From: Coriobacteriales bacterium
GTDB lineage: Bacteria; Actinomycetota; Coriobacteriia; Coriobacteriales; UBA8131
Reading direction: 5' to 3'
Length of the DNA stretch: 7,153 nucleotides
Assembly (NCBI GenBank): GCA_031263665.1
Contig: JAISFJ010000010.1
Coordinates: forward strand, 1 to 7,153
Numbering within the stretch: the stretch's first letter is position 1; the number at the start of each line of letters is the position of its first letter. Both the position numbers and the translations under genes were made by a program. This document shows, piece after piece, positions 1 through 5,245 of the stretch. The notes beneath the pieces are model-generated. The model was not told the origin of the DNA, made no database searches, and worked only from the letters and a program-made list of their open reading frames with translations.

Positions 1-40
1 TTGCCCCCGTCCCCCCTGTCCCAGTTGCCCCCGTCCCCCC
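1..40 (+). repeat. 24-bp GC-rich tandem repeat inside folC
   Basis: The 16-base word ttgcccccgtcccccc occurs at 1-16 and again at 25-40, a 24-bp period with about 1.7 copies visible. It may continue to the left of the window. It is in frame with folC and encodes an eight-residue unit, APVPPVPV, then APVPP. Because the period is a multiple of three, copy-number change would not break the gene. Confidence 0.75.
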
Positions 41-578
41 GCGGTTTCCGCGGTATCAGGAGCAGAACATCGCTTGTGCGTTGGCGGCGACTGCTGCGGC
101 ACTTGGTTATGAGCCTGACCCAGCAGTTATCCGGCAAGTCCTCAGCACTCTGAACATTCCCGGGCGCTTTGAGTGTGTTCGTGAGCGACCGGCTCTGCTC
201 ATTGACGCCGCGCATAATCCCCAATCCGCGCGTGGCCTGGCGCAGGCGCTCATTGAGCGCTATGGATTGGACCCTGCAACGGGGCTCCTTCAAACCTTTG
301 ACACTTTGCTGCTGGGCATCCTCGTTGACAAGGACGCGGCGGGTATCATCGAGGCGCTCACACCGCTGTTTTCAAAATTGGCGGTCACGCAATCTTCCTC
401 GCCCCGCGCCATCTTGGCAACCGAGCTTGCGCGTCTGGTCGCTCAGGTTGATGGGCGCACGCCGGTGGTCTTTTTGTCCGTGGTCGAAGCGCTTAACACG
501 CTCACAGCCCAAAACGCTGCCGTAGTGGCAACGGGCTCCATAACCCTTGTCGGCGAGATTAAGTCGGTGCTTTCTTAG
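1..578 (+). CDS. folC: Folylpolyglutamate synthase / dihydrofolate synthase, C-terminal part (5' truncated by window edge)
   Basis: This is the C-terminal 191 residues of a FolC-type Mur-ligase-family enzyme, which adds glutamate to folates (and often to dihydropteroate) in the cytoplasm. The frame is open from base 3 to the TAG at 576-578, so the TTG at base 81 is internal and not a start. Visible family marks are RYQEQNIACALAATAA (the usual 'hQ..NA..A' segment at the end of the central ATPase domain), then the C-terminal Rossmann-like domain with PGRFE, LLIDAAHNPQSA (the conserved D-x-AHNP motif), LLLGILVDKD and the closing ATGSITLVGEI. FolC proteins are usually about 400-450 residues, so more than half lies upstream. 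Just before the YQ motif sits a repeated Ala-Pro-Val-Pro stretch not expected in the family. The stop overlaps the stop of the convergent lipoprotein gene. The family call is firm; mono- versus bifunctional activity cannot be decided. Confidence 0.9.
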   Translation, partial: APVPPVPVAPVPPRFPRYQEQNIACALAATAAALGYEPDPAVIRQVLSTLNIPGRFECVRERPALLIDAAHNPQSARGLAQALIERYGLDPATGLLQTFDTLLLGILVDKDAAGIIEALTPLFSKLAVTQSSSPRAILATELARLVAQVDGRTPVVFLSVVEALNTLTAQNAAVVATGSITLVGEIKSVLS

Positions 579-1345
579 CGCAAGATGATGTCGTCAACGC
601 AGACATCGCTCGACTGGTTAACGCTGCCAGAGCTACCGGAGGATGAGCTGTTGTAAGAATAACCGGACCCAGCGTTTGAGGATGACGATGACCGAGAAGA
701 AGTTGTCGCCGCCGCCGCTGCCTGGGCGGCTGCCGCCGCTTCCGCCTCGGCACGCGCCTGGGCCTCTTCTTCAGCCCGTCGCGCTTCTTCTTCGGCCGCG
801 GCTTTTTCTGCTATCGATTGTTCGAGCGTGGAGACGGGGAGACTGAGCGCGTTTACGGATTCGAGATAAGCCAAGCCCGATGCGCCATCGATGCGCAGAT
901 TCAGCTTCTCAAAGTCAAGAAGGCCGACGTCTTTGATTTCGAGCTCCTGGCCATCGGCAAGGGTCAACCGCACGTCAAAGCGTAGATTTTTATCTACTGG
1001 CACGGCTTTTTGCTCCGCAAAATACACTTTCAGGTTTTGCCCTTCTGTCCACTCCTGAAAGATAAATGACTCGCCAAAGGCTTCTTCGGTCGTGAGTTTC
1101 AGTGCAAAGGCGGTCACGGTCTGACCAGTCCGGTTGCAGATGGTAAACTCCTGAGAACTTTCGCTCGGCGTACCAACAACCAAATCATTTGTGGCTGTTG
1201 TCTGGGTCAGGGATACCTCCGAACCAAAACCGATGTTTGGGTTTTGCGTGCAACCCGTCAAAGCGACGGAAAGCACAACTAAGGCCGTACACCCCGCGGC
1301 CACTACCAACCAGGTCATTCGTTTTGATATATTTGACATATTCAT
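575..1345 (-). CDS. Exported lipoprotein with Ala/Glu coiled coil, Ser-rich linker and Cys-containing C-terminal tail
   Basis: A 256-residue protein of unknown function. The start is the ATG at 1345-1343, because GGGAGG lies 7 bases upstream; a longer frame from 1381 has no such support. Residues 8-32 form a signal peptide (KR, hydrophobic core, then lipobox L29-T-G-C32), so the mature protein should be lipidated and surface-anchored. Residues 35 to about 172 look beta-rich (EFTICNRTGQTV, FDVRLTLADGQELEIKDV, GLAYLES). Residues about 178-213 are a charged then pure-alanine helix (AEEEARRAEEEAQARAEAEA). Residues 214-245 are Ser/Gly/Asn-rich, and the protein ends SSDVCVDDIILR with Cys249. The layout suggests a globular head, a rigid spacer, a flexible linker and an exposed tail. 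I recall similar lipoproteins in Coriobacteriia but cannot name a family. It is last in the minus-strand operon, 41 bases after the AlgX-like gene, so it may be an accessory of the acylation machinery. Confidence 0.85.
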   Translation of the reverse strand: MNMSNISKRMTWLVVAAGCTALVVLSVALTGCTQNPNIGFGSEVSLTQTTATNDLVVGTPSESSQEFTICNRTGQTVTAFALKLTTEEAFGESFIFQEWTEGQNLKVYFAEQKAVPVDKNLRFDVRLTLADGQELEIKDVGLLDFEKLNLRIDGASGLAYLESVNALSLPVSTLEQSIAEKAAAEEEARRAEEEAQARAEAEAAAAAQAAAAATTSSRSSSSSNAGSGYSYNSSSSGSSGSVNQSSDVCVDDIILR

Positions 1346-1386
1346 GTAACGCCCTCCCTTATATTCATCTTGCCTCTGCACACTAC

Positions 1387-3114
1387 CTATTCATGATACT
1401 CGACCGATTGTATCAAAAAAAGCTCGTCGCCTTGCGAGACAAATACTTTTATGACATTTTTACCTCCCAAAAGCAAGGTTTCAGGGAAGTAGGCCAGATA
1501 GCCGTTATCAAGGTCCGTTGCGGCCGAGCTCAGCATGAAGGTTTCGAATACGTATTCTTGTGGGGATTCCGTTTGCTTGCCCGCGTTCGTCTCCGCAGCC
1601 TCATCCTGTTCCAGCGAGACGTAGATGACCGAATCGTTGGTGATGATTCGAGGGTCGATTTCTCCTGAAACGCTCACGAGGGGACCGTTTTTTCCCACTT
1701 CACAGGTAGATTTTTCCTGCGCGACCGTGTCCGGCTTCGCTTCACCTGTGTCGATGGGCACGGTGGGGCAGGGCATGATGGGCGCGGCCTGCGCCAGGTA
1801 GTCGATATGGCGTTCCGCGCGCTCCACCAACACGTAGTCGGCTTTGAGCTCAGAGACGCGCAACGCGTTATAGGGCACGAGCTTTGAGAACTCGGCGCTG
1901 GAAGTCTGCGTCGCCAGGTAAGGAAGCAGGGCATTACCGAAGGAATCCCGATACGCGACGAGCACGCCCGTGCCCTCGCCTTTGGTCTGGCTCAGGTCGG
2001 TCTCCACGTCATGCGCCTCGCCGGCGTATGCCCATCCGTTAACGTCGCCGATTGCCGCTGGTGTCGCCATTGCCGCGGACGCTTCGGAGAAGGGCGTGGG
2101 CTCATCGTTGATTCCCATGAGATAAAACTGCGATTCGGGCGTTGTCATGTCGGGGAACAGCATCGAATCCAAATCTCCCACCGAATCGACGCGCTTAGTC
2201 CACTCATCTGCCTCCAAAGGCGCAAGTCTTAAGTTTTCTGCCAGTGCGGTATCAACGAGATAGGCGCCCCAATTGTTCCAGTGCGAATCGCGCAGAAGGT
2301 ACAGGGGAATTGGTGTATCCGCGTCATCTACGGGCCCGCCGCTCGCACCCGCCTTCGCGCCACCCGCTTTCGCTCCCGCGTTTGTGGCGGCTGTGCCCGT
2401 CCCCACTCCCGCCTTCACGCCACCCACTCCCGCCTTCGCGCTCTCAAGAACCGAGAAGGAATCAACGTAGTTTACCCCGTACTCCTCCAGATAAGAAACG
2501 AGACGGCTTGCGTTGGAAGCCTCGGGTGAGGGGAGGTAGAAGGCCGGCATGTGCTCCGGGTACAGCGAGTTTTTGTTTGGTGCGATGGTGAAGGCGAACT
2601 GCGCCCCCTGAGCCTCGGCGTAGGTCTGCATGAGAAACAGGTTGTGCGCGATGCTTCGAAGTTCGCGCTCCGTTAGGGGAGTGGCGCCCACGTAGTCGTC
2701 AATCGTGCCGCCGAAGTAGAGCCAGCCGTCTGAGCCCACGACCACCTGGTCGCTGGCGGACACGCCAAAAATGCTTGCCCGCAGCCGCGCGTTGAGCGAG
2801 ACGGCCTCGTTGCGGTAGGCAAAATGGTCCTCAAAAAAGACCCCAAGCTCCGACGGGTAAAAGGCATTTATCTCGCCGTCCTCGCTGGTCAACGACGGTA
2901 TTGTCGCGAGTTCGCGGTTCTCGGTGGTACCATCGGTGCGCGCCCACGTCATGCCAACAGACGGTATGAGCAAAAGCGCCATGGCGAAAATGATAAAGAG
3001 GAATTGCACGGGATGCGGCACGGGATGCTGCCCGGATGATTGTTTGGGCGCTGGCGTGAGTTCTGGCGTGGGCGAAGGCGCCGGTTTAAGAGCTTGCACG
3101 GGACGCTGTTTCAT
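1387..3114 (-). CDS. AlgX/AlgJ-like (DHHW-type) SGNH acyltransferase or esterase, membrane-anchored
   Basis: A 575-residue protein with a cytoplasmic Pro-rich N-terminus, one membrane anchor (about residues 37-56, QFLFIIFAMALLLIPSVGM) and a large outer domain. The SGNH/AlgX signature is clear: early GSDGWLYFGG; LLRDSHWNNWGAY with the Asp276-x-His278 pair; and YRDSFGNALLPYL with the probable nucleophile Ser391. Known AlgX/AlgJ relatives use this Ser-His-Asp triad to transfer acetyl groups to exopolysaccharide. A C-terminal part (about 450-575) with two cysteines looks beta-rich and may bind substrate. A Gly/Ala/Lys repeat (about residues 226-262) is inserted just before the DSHW motif. The ATG at 3114 is chosen because GGGAGG lies 9 bases upstream; an in-frame GTG at 3132 would abut the MBOAT stop but has only a weak AGG. 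The MBOAT partner lies 18 bases upstream. The substrate is unknown; without alginate genes I give no symbol. Confidence 0.88.
   Translation of the reverse strand: MKQRPVQALKPAPSPTPELTPAPKQSSGQHPVPHPVQFLFIIFAMALLLIPSVGMTWARTDGTTENRELATIPSLTSEDGEINAFYPSELGVFFEDHFAYRNEAVSLNARLRASIFGVSASDQVVVGSDGWLYFGGTIDDYVGATPLTERELRSIAHNLFLMQTYAEAQGAQFAFTIAPNKNSLYPEHMPAFYLPSPEASNASRLVSYLEEYGVNYVDSFSVLESAKAGVGGVKAGVGTGTAATNAGAKAGGAKAGASGGPVDDADTPIPLYLLRDSHWNNWGAYLVDTALAENLRLAPLEADEWTKRVDSVGDLDSMLFPDMTTPESQFYLMGINDEPTPFSEASAAMATPAAIGDVNGWAYAGEAHDVETDLSQTKGEGTGVLVAYRDSFGNALLPYLATQTSSAEFSKLVPYNALRVSELKADYVLVERAERHIDYLAQAAPIMPCPTVPIDTGEAKPDTVAQEKSTCEVGKNGPLVSVSGEIDPRIITNDSVIYVSLEQDEAAETNAGKQTESPQEYVFETFMLSSAATDLDNGYLAYFPETLLLGGKNVIKVFVSQGDELFLIQSVEYHE
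2330..2440 (-). repeat. Low-complexity minisatellite-like insertion inside the AlgX-like gene
   Basis: Read on the plus strand, the words cccgccttcgcgccaccc (2348-2365) and cccgccttcacgccaccc (2408-2425) are near-identical, and cccgccttcgcg recurs at 2429-2440. A related cccgctttcgctcccgc lies at 2363-2379. On the coding strand this reads as repeated AGVGG, AGAKAG and AGASGG. It separates the helix ending SFSVLESA from the catalytic RDSHW loop, so it probably forms a flexible surface loop. Confidence 0.7.
3006..3029 (-). repeat. 12-bp tandem repeat in the cytoplasmic tail of the AlgX-like protein
   Basis: On the plus strand gcacgggatgcg (3006-3017) is followed directly by gcacgggatgct (3018-3029), and a third diverged copy gcacgggacgct sits at 3096-3107. 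The coding strand reads HPVPHPVQ and, upstream, RPVQ. They bracket a Pro/Ala/Thr-rich tail (PAPSPTPELTPAP) ahead of the membrane anchor. Confidence 0.6.
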
Positions 3115-3132
3115 CTTCCTTTTCCTCCCCAC

Positions 3133-4836
3133 TCAAAACCTGAAGTAGATAAACGGATTGTAACCGCCGCCGGAAAGCGCAAGCAGGCACAGGACAAATA
3201 ATCCGAGCGCGCCGACGTAACTCATTGTCCTAATCAGCCGGAAGATGATGTTGCTCTTGCCGCGCCCAGCAACGGCAGCAGTCTCGGCAGTGTTGGCAGC
3301 AGCAATCGTGCCGGCAGCAGCAGCCGCGTCGGCAGCGTCGGCCGCAGCGGAGGGGTCAGCAGCATCGGCAGTCTCGTCCTTATCGACAGCAGCAGCCGTG
3401 TTAGCCTCATCGGCAGCAGCAATCTCGGCCCCATCGCTACCGTTGCGGGTAAGGGCTCGGGCGACCACGTGGGCAATCGGCGTTGCCGCGATAATCGCGA
3501 CCACAAACAGGAAGATGGTGAGGGGGTCCAACATCCAGGAAGCGCGCGCCACCGCCATATGCTCGAAGTGAAAACCGGCGAACATCTGTCCGAGCATGAA
3601 CAGAGCCTGAGAAAAGGTTTCGGAGCGAAACAGAACAAAGCCCACGCAGACGACGAGCAGTGTATAAACCCAGCCCAAAGCGCGCGGCAGTCGCCTGATG
3701 GGCAGATATTCCTCCAAAAGTAGGAAGATGCCGTGAAAGAGCCCCCAGACGACAAAGGTCCAGCTCGCTCCATGCCACAGACCGCAAAGGCCAAAGACGA
3801 TGAGTTTGTTGAGCACCGCGCGGCCCCTCCCTTTTCGATTGCCGCCAAGCGGGATGTAGAGGTACTCCTTAAACCAGGTCGAGAGCGATATATGCCATCG
3901 CCGCCAGAACTCCCGAATGTTTCGCGAGATATAGGGGTAGTCAAAATTCTCACGATAGACAAAGCCAAACATACGTGCGAGCCCGATTGCCATATCCGAG
4001 TATCCTGAAAAGTCAAAATATATCTGAATGAGATAGGCCAGCGCGCCAATCCACGCGACCGCGATGTTAATTTCTGTTTGAGGGGCGGCAAATACCGCGT
4101 CCGCGATGCTGCCAAAGGTGTTGGCGATGAGTATCTTTTTGGCGAGCCCCACCGAGAAGCGTCGCAGTCCACGGGCGACGCCGTCGATTGTTATTTTGCG
4201 CTCGGCAAGCTGCTCTTCAACGTCGTGATACTTGATGATGGGGCCGGCGATGAGCTGTGGGAAAAACGAGATGAACAGCAGGACGCGAAAGAAACTTTTT
4301 TGGGGAGGGGTTTCGCCACGATACACGTCGATGACGTAGGACAGTGCCTGAAACGTGTAAAACGAGATACCGATGGGCAGGGCGAGTCCGGCAAAGGGCG
4401 CTTCGTCGCCGATAAGCGCGCCAATGGATGCCGCCAGCATTCCCGCGTACTTAAACACCACCAAAAAGCCAAGGTTGGCAACGATCGCTCCGGCAACCAG
4501 TGCCTTGCGGCGTCTTTGTACTCGTGCTTTTGCGGCGGCCGCACTTTTGGCATCGTCTCCGGTACCCTCTTGTGCGTCCCTGCCCGCTTTCGCCCCCGCA
4601 CCCGTGCCCCCGTCCGCCTCCGCACCCGCGCCTGCACCGAGCAAAAGACCAAAACCCCAGTTGACGAGCGACGAAATGAGCATGAGCACCACGTAAACCG
4701 GTTCGCCATAGGCATAAAACGCGATGCTCGCGCAAATCAGGAGTGCGTTTTTCGCTTTCATCCAGGGGATGACGAGATAGATTAAAAATACCGTTGGCAA
4801 GAACACACAAAGAAACGAGAGCGATGAAAATACCAT
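3133..4836 (-). CDS. MBOAT family membrane-bound O-acyltransferase (AlgI/DltB-like)
   Basis: A 567-residue polytopic membrane protein that would pass an acyl group, probably acetyl, through the membrane to the partner AlgX-like protein. The AlgI-type core is intact: LPIGISFYTFQALSYVIDVY (153-172), FFPQLIAGPIIKY (191-203), QIYFDFSGYSDMAIGLA (271-287), NIREFWRRWHISLSTWF with His315, LYIPLGGNRKG and GLWHGASW with the probable catalytic His355. About ten hydrophobic segments are visible. Two non-family stretches interrupt it: residues 67-108 (Gly/Ala/Asp/Lys-rich) and 464-528 (Ala/Asp/Thr-rich), both between membrane segments. AlgI/PatA/DltB proteins are usually about 400-500 residues, so these account for the extra length. 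The ATG at 4836 has no Shine-Dalgarno sequence; a leader ORF stops 6 bases before it, which suggests translational coupling. The AlgX-like gene follows 18 bases downstream. Family certain; substrate unknown. Confidence 0.93.
   Translation of the reverse strand: MVFSSLSFLCVFLPTVFLIYLVIPWMKAKNALLICASIAFYAYGEPVYVVLMLISSLVNWGFGLLLGAGAGAEADGGTGAGAKAGRDAQEGTGDDAKSAAAAKARVQRRRKALVAGAIVANLGFLVVFKYAGMLAASIGALIGDEAPFAGLALPIGISFYTFQALSYVIDVYRGETPPQKSFFRVLLFISFFPQLIAGPIIKYHDVEEQLAERKITIDGVARGLRRFSVGLAKKILIANTFGSIADAVFAAPQTEINIAVAWIGALAYLIQIYFDFSGYSDMAIGLARMFGFVYRENFDYPYISRNIREFWRRWHISLSTWFKEYLYIPLGGNRKGRGRAVLNKLIVFGLCGLWHGASWTFVVWGLFHGIFLLLEEYLPIRRLPRALGWVYTLLVVCVGFVLFRSETFSQALFMLGQMFAGFHFEHMAVARASWMLDPLTIFLFVVAIIAATPIAHVVARALTRNGSDGAEIAAADEANTAAAVDKDETADAADPSAAADAADAAAAAGTIAAANTAETAAVAGRGKSNIIFRLIRTMSYVGALGLFVLCLLALSGGGYNPFIYFRF
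3253..3447 (-). repeat. Ala-rich insertion in the C-terminal part of the MBOAT gene
   Basis: Residues 464-528 of the MBOAT consist almost wholly of Ala, Asp, Thr, Glu and Asn (for example AADPSAAADAADAAAAAGT). On the plus strand the DNA is a loose array of ggcagcagc, gtcggcagc and related 6-9 base words. It lies between the hydrophobic segments around 440-462 and 536-556, so it is predicted to be a loop. It appears as open frames on several strands only because of its composition. Confidence 0.65.
4537..4638 (-). repeat. Gly/Ala/Lys-rich insertion in the N-terminal part of the MBOAT gene
   Basis: Residues 67-100 (GAGAGAEADGGTGAGAKAG onward) interrupt the MBOAT between its N-terminal membrane segments and the positively charged RRRK at 108-111. 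The plus-strand word cccgctttcgcccccgc (4583-4599) differs by one base from 2363-2379 in the AlgX-like gene, and gcccccgtcc (4606-4615) is identical to 3-12 and 27-36 in folC. The insertion therefore shares DNA words with those in two unrelated genes. Confidence 0.65.
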
Positions 4837-4842
4837 GAGGCG

Positions 4843-4911
4843 TTAGTTTCTGGGCGAGGTGAAGGCCACGACGTTATGGCGCCAGTTCCCTACGAGTTTA
4901 TTGTCGAGCAT
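4843..4911 (-). CDS. Predicted 22-residue leader ORF / small protein ahead of the MBOAT gene
   Basis: An ATG at 4911-4909 is preceded by AAGGGAG, 5 bases away. The frame runs 22 codons (starts MLDNKLVGNW, ends AFTSPRN) to a TAA at 4845-4843. Only six bases (cgcctc) separate that stop from the MBOAT ATG, which has no SD of its own. The ORF begins about 40 bases after the predicted transcription start. The simplest reading is a leader whose translation delivers ribosomes to the MBOAT start. The peptide is basic, not hydrophobic, and I recognise no family; it does not resemble DltX. It contains no run of one amino acid that would mark a classic attenuator. The frame stays open upstream to base 5010 without a start codon, so it could also be the tail of a decayed gene. 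Confidence 0.5.
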   Translation of the reverse strand: MLDNKLVGNWRHNVVAFTSPRN

Positions 4912-4923
4912 CCCGTCTCCCTT

Positions 4924-4950
4924 TTCCCACGCTTCCCATGTTTCCCACGT
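4924..4950. repeat. Three tandem 9-bp repeats between promoter and leader ORF
   Basis: The plus strand has TTCCCACGC (4924-4932), TTCCCATGT (4933-4941) and TTCCCACGT (4942-4950), exactly in phase. On the minus strand they read as GTGGGAA-type units immediately after the predicted minus-strand start site at about 4952. They could be an operator array, or a decayed coding repeat: the open minus frame shared with the leader ORF reads TWE-TWE-AWE. Confidence 0.7.
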
Positions 4951-4958
4951 TGCTGAAC

Positions 4959-4988
4959 AGTATAGTGCAGAATAGGCTGTTTTGTCAG
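4959..4988 (-). promoter_or_regulatory. Probable sigma-70 type promoter of the MBOAT/AlgX/lipoprotein operon
   Basis: On the minus strand CTGACA (4988-4983, 5/6 to TTGACA) and TATACT (4964-4959, 5/6 to TATAAT) are separated by 18 bases. The start would be near 4952, giving a leader of about 115 bases containing the 9-bp repeats and the small ORF. No comparable pair was seen closer to the MBOAT gene. Confidence 0.5.
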
Positions 4989-5008
4989 TGCAGGGAGCCT
5001 GAGAGCTT

Positions 5009-5017
5009 TGTTATAAT
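5009..5017 (+). promoter_or_regulatory. Probable extended -10 promoter of the wall-binding transglutaminase-like gene
   Basis: A perfect TATAAT (5012-5017) carries the extended -10 element TGt (5009-5011). The position expected for a -35 (about 4989-4994, tgcagg) is poor, which fits an extended -10 promoter. The start would be near 5024, leaving a leader of about 220 bases dominated by the palindrome. Its upstream side abuts the -35 of the divergent promoter. Confidence 0.55.
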
Positions 5018-5051
5018 AGCAAGAGAATCGCGGGGAGGCTCAACAGTTTAA

Positions 5052-5212
5052 GGAAGTACCGATTTATTGCTTGTATGCCAGATGGTGCTCATTTTCGTGT
5101 CTGGCAAGGCGAGCGACGCCAGGACTAGCTGGGCTAGTGCTGGCGTTGCGGGGCGCTGCCAGACGCGAAAAATGACCATCAGGTGGCGTGCAAGCAATAA
5201 ATCGGTGCTTCC
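5052..5212. repeat. 161-bp imperfect palindrome (long hairpin) in the 5' leader of the downstream gene
   Basis: Two arms (5052-5129 and 5133-5212) fold on each other around a 3-base loop. Paired blocks include ggaag/cttcc at the base, the perfect 16-bp accgatttattgcttg (5058-5073) with 5191-5206, gatggt (5081-5086) with 5175-5180, gtctggc (5099-5105) with 5158-5164, acgccag (5116-5122) with 5140-5146, and actagc (5124-5129) with 5133-5138. Short bulges and one internal loop interrupt it. It begins about 28 bases after the predicted plus-strand start and ends 21 bases before the SD. It is too long, and lacks a T-run, for an ordinary terminator. A MITE or REP-like mobile palindrome, or a structured leader RNA, are the main readings. 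No clear target-site duplication is visible. Confidence 0.85.
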
Positions 5213-5245
5213 CCAATCAAACAATGCATAAACGAGGAGGCAGCA

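Noticed and set aside
81..578. folC starting at the TTG at base 81
   Set aside because: The frame is open to the left edge, and the residues before the TTG (YQEQNIACA) belong to the conserved FolC core. The TTG is an internal leucine codon.
1346..1381. Longer lipoprotein start at 1381
   Set aside because: It would add a charged dozen residues before the signal peptide, and the GGGAGG that serves the ATG at 1345 lies inside this extension.
3115..3132. GTG start of the AlgX-like gene at 3132
   Set aside because: It directly abuts the MBOAT stop and has only a weak AGG upstream, whereas the ATG at 3114 has GGGAGG at a workable distance. It cannot be fully excluded.
3253..3447. Ala-rich tract as the end of one gene and start of another
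   Set aside because: The MBOAT frame runs straight through it without a stop, and a conventional membrane segment follows at its C-terminal side.
4078..4785. 235-residue plus-strand open frame antisense to the MBOAT gene
   Set aside because: It is the mirror of a strongly conserved MBOAT coding region, has no recognisable domain, and its composition is what GC-rich antisense frames give.
5052..5212. Palindrome as an ordinary intrinsic terminator
   Set aside because: The arms are about 80 bases, there is no following T-run, and no gene ends nearby; both flanking genes are transcribed away from it or start after it.
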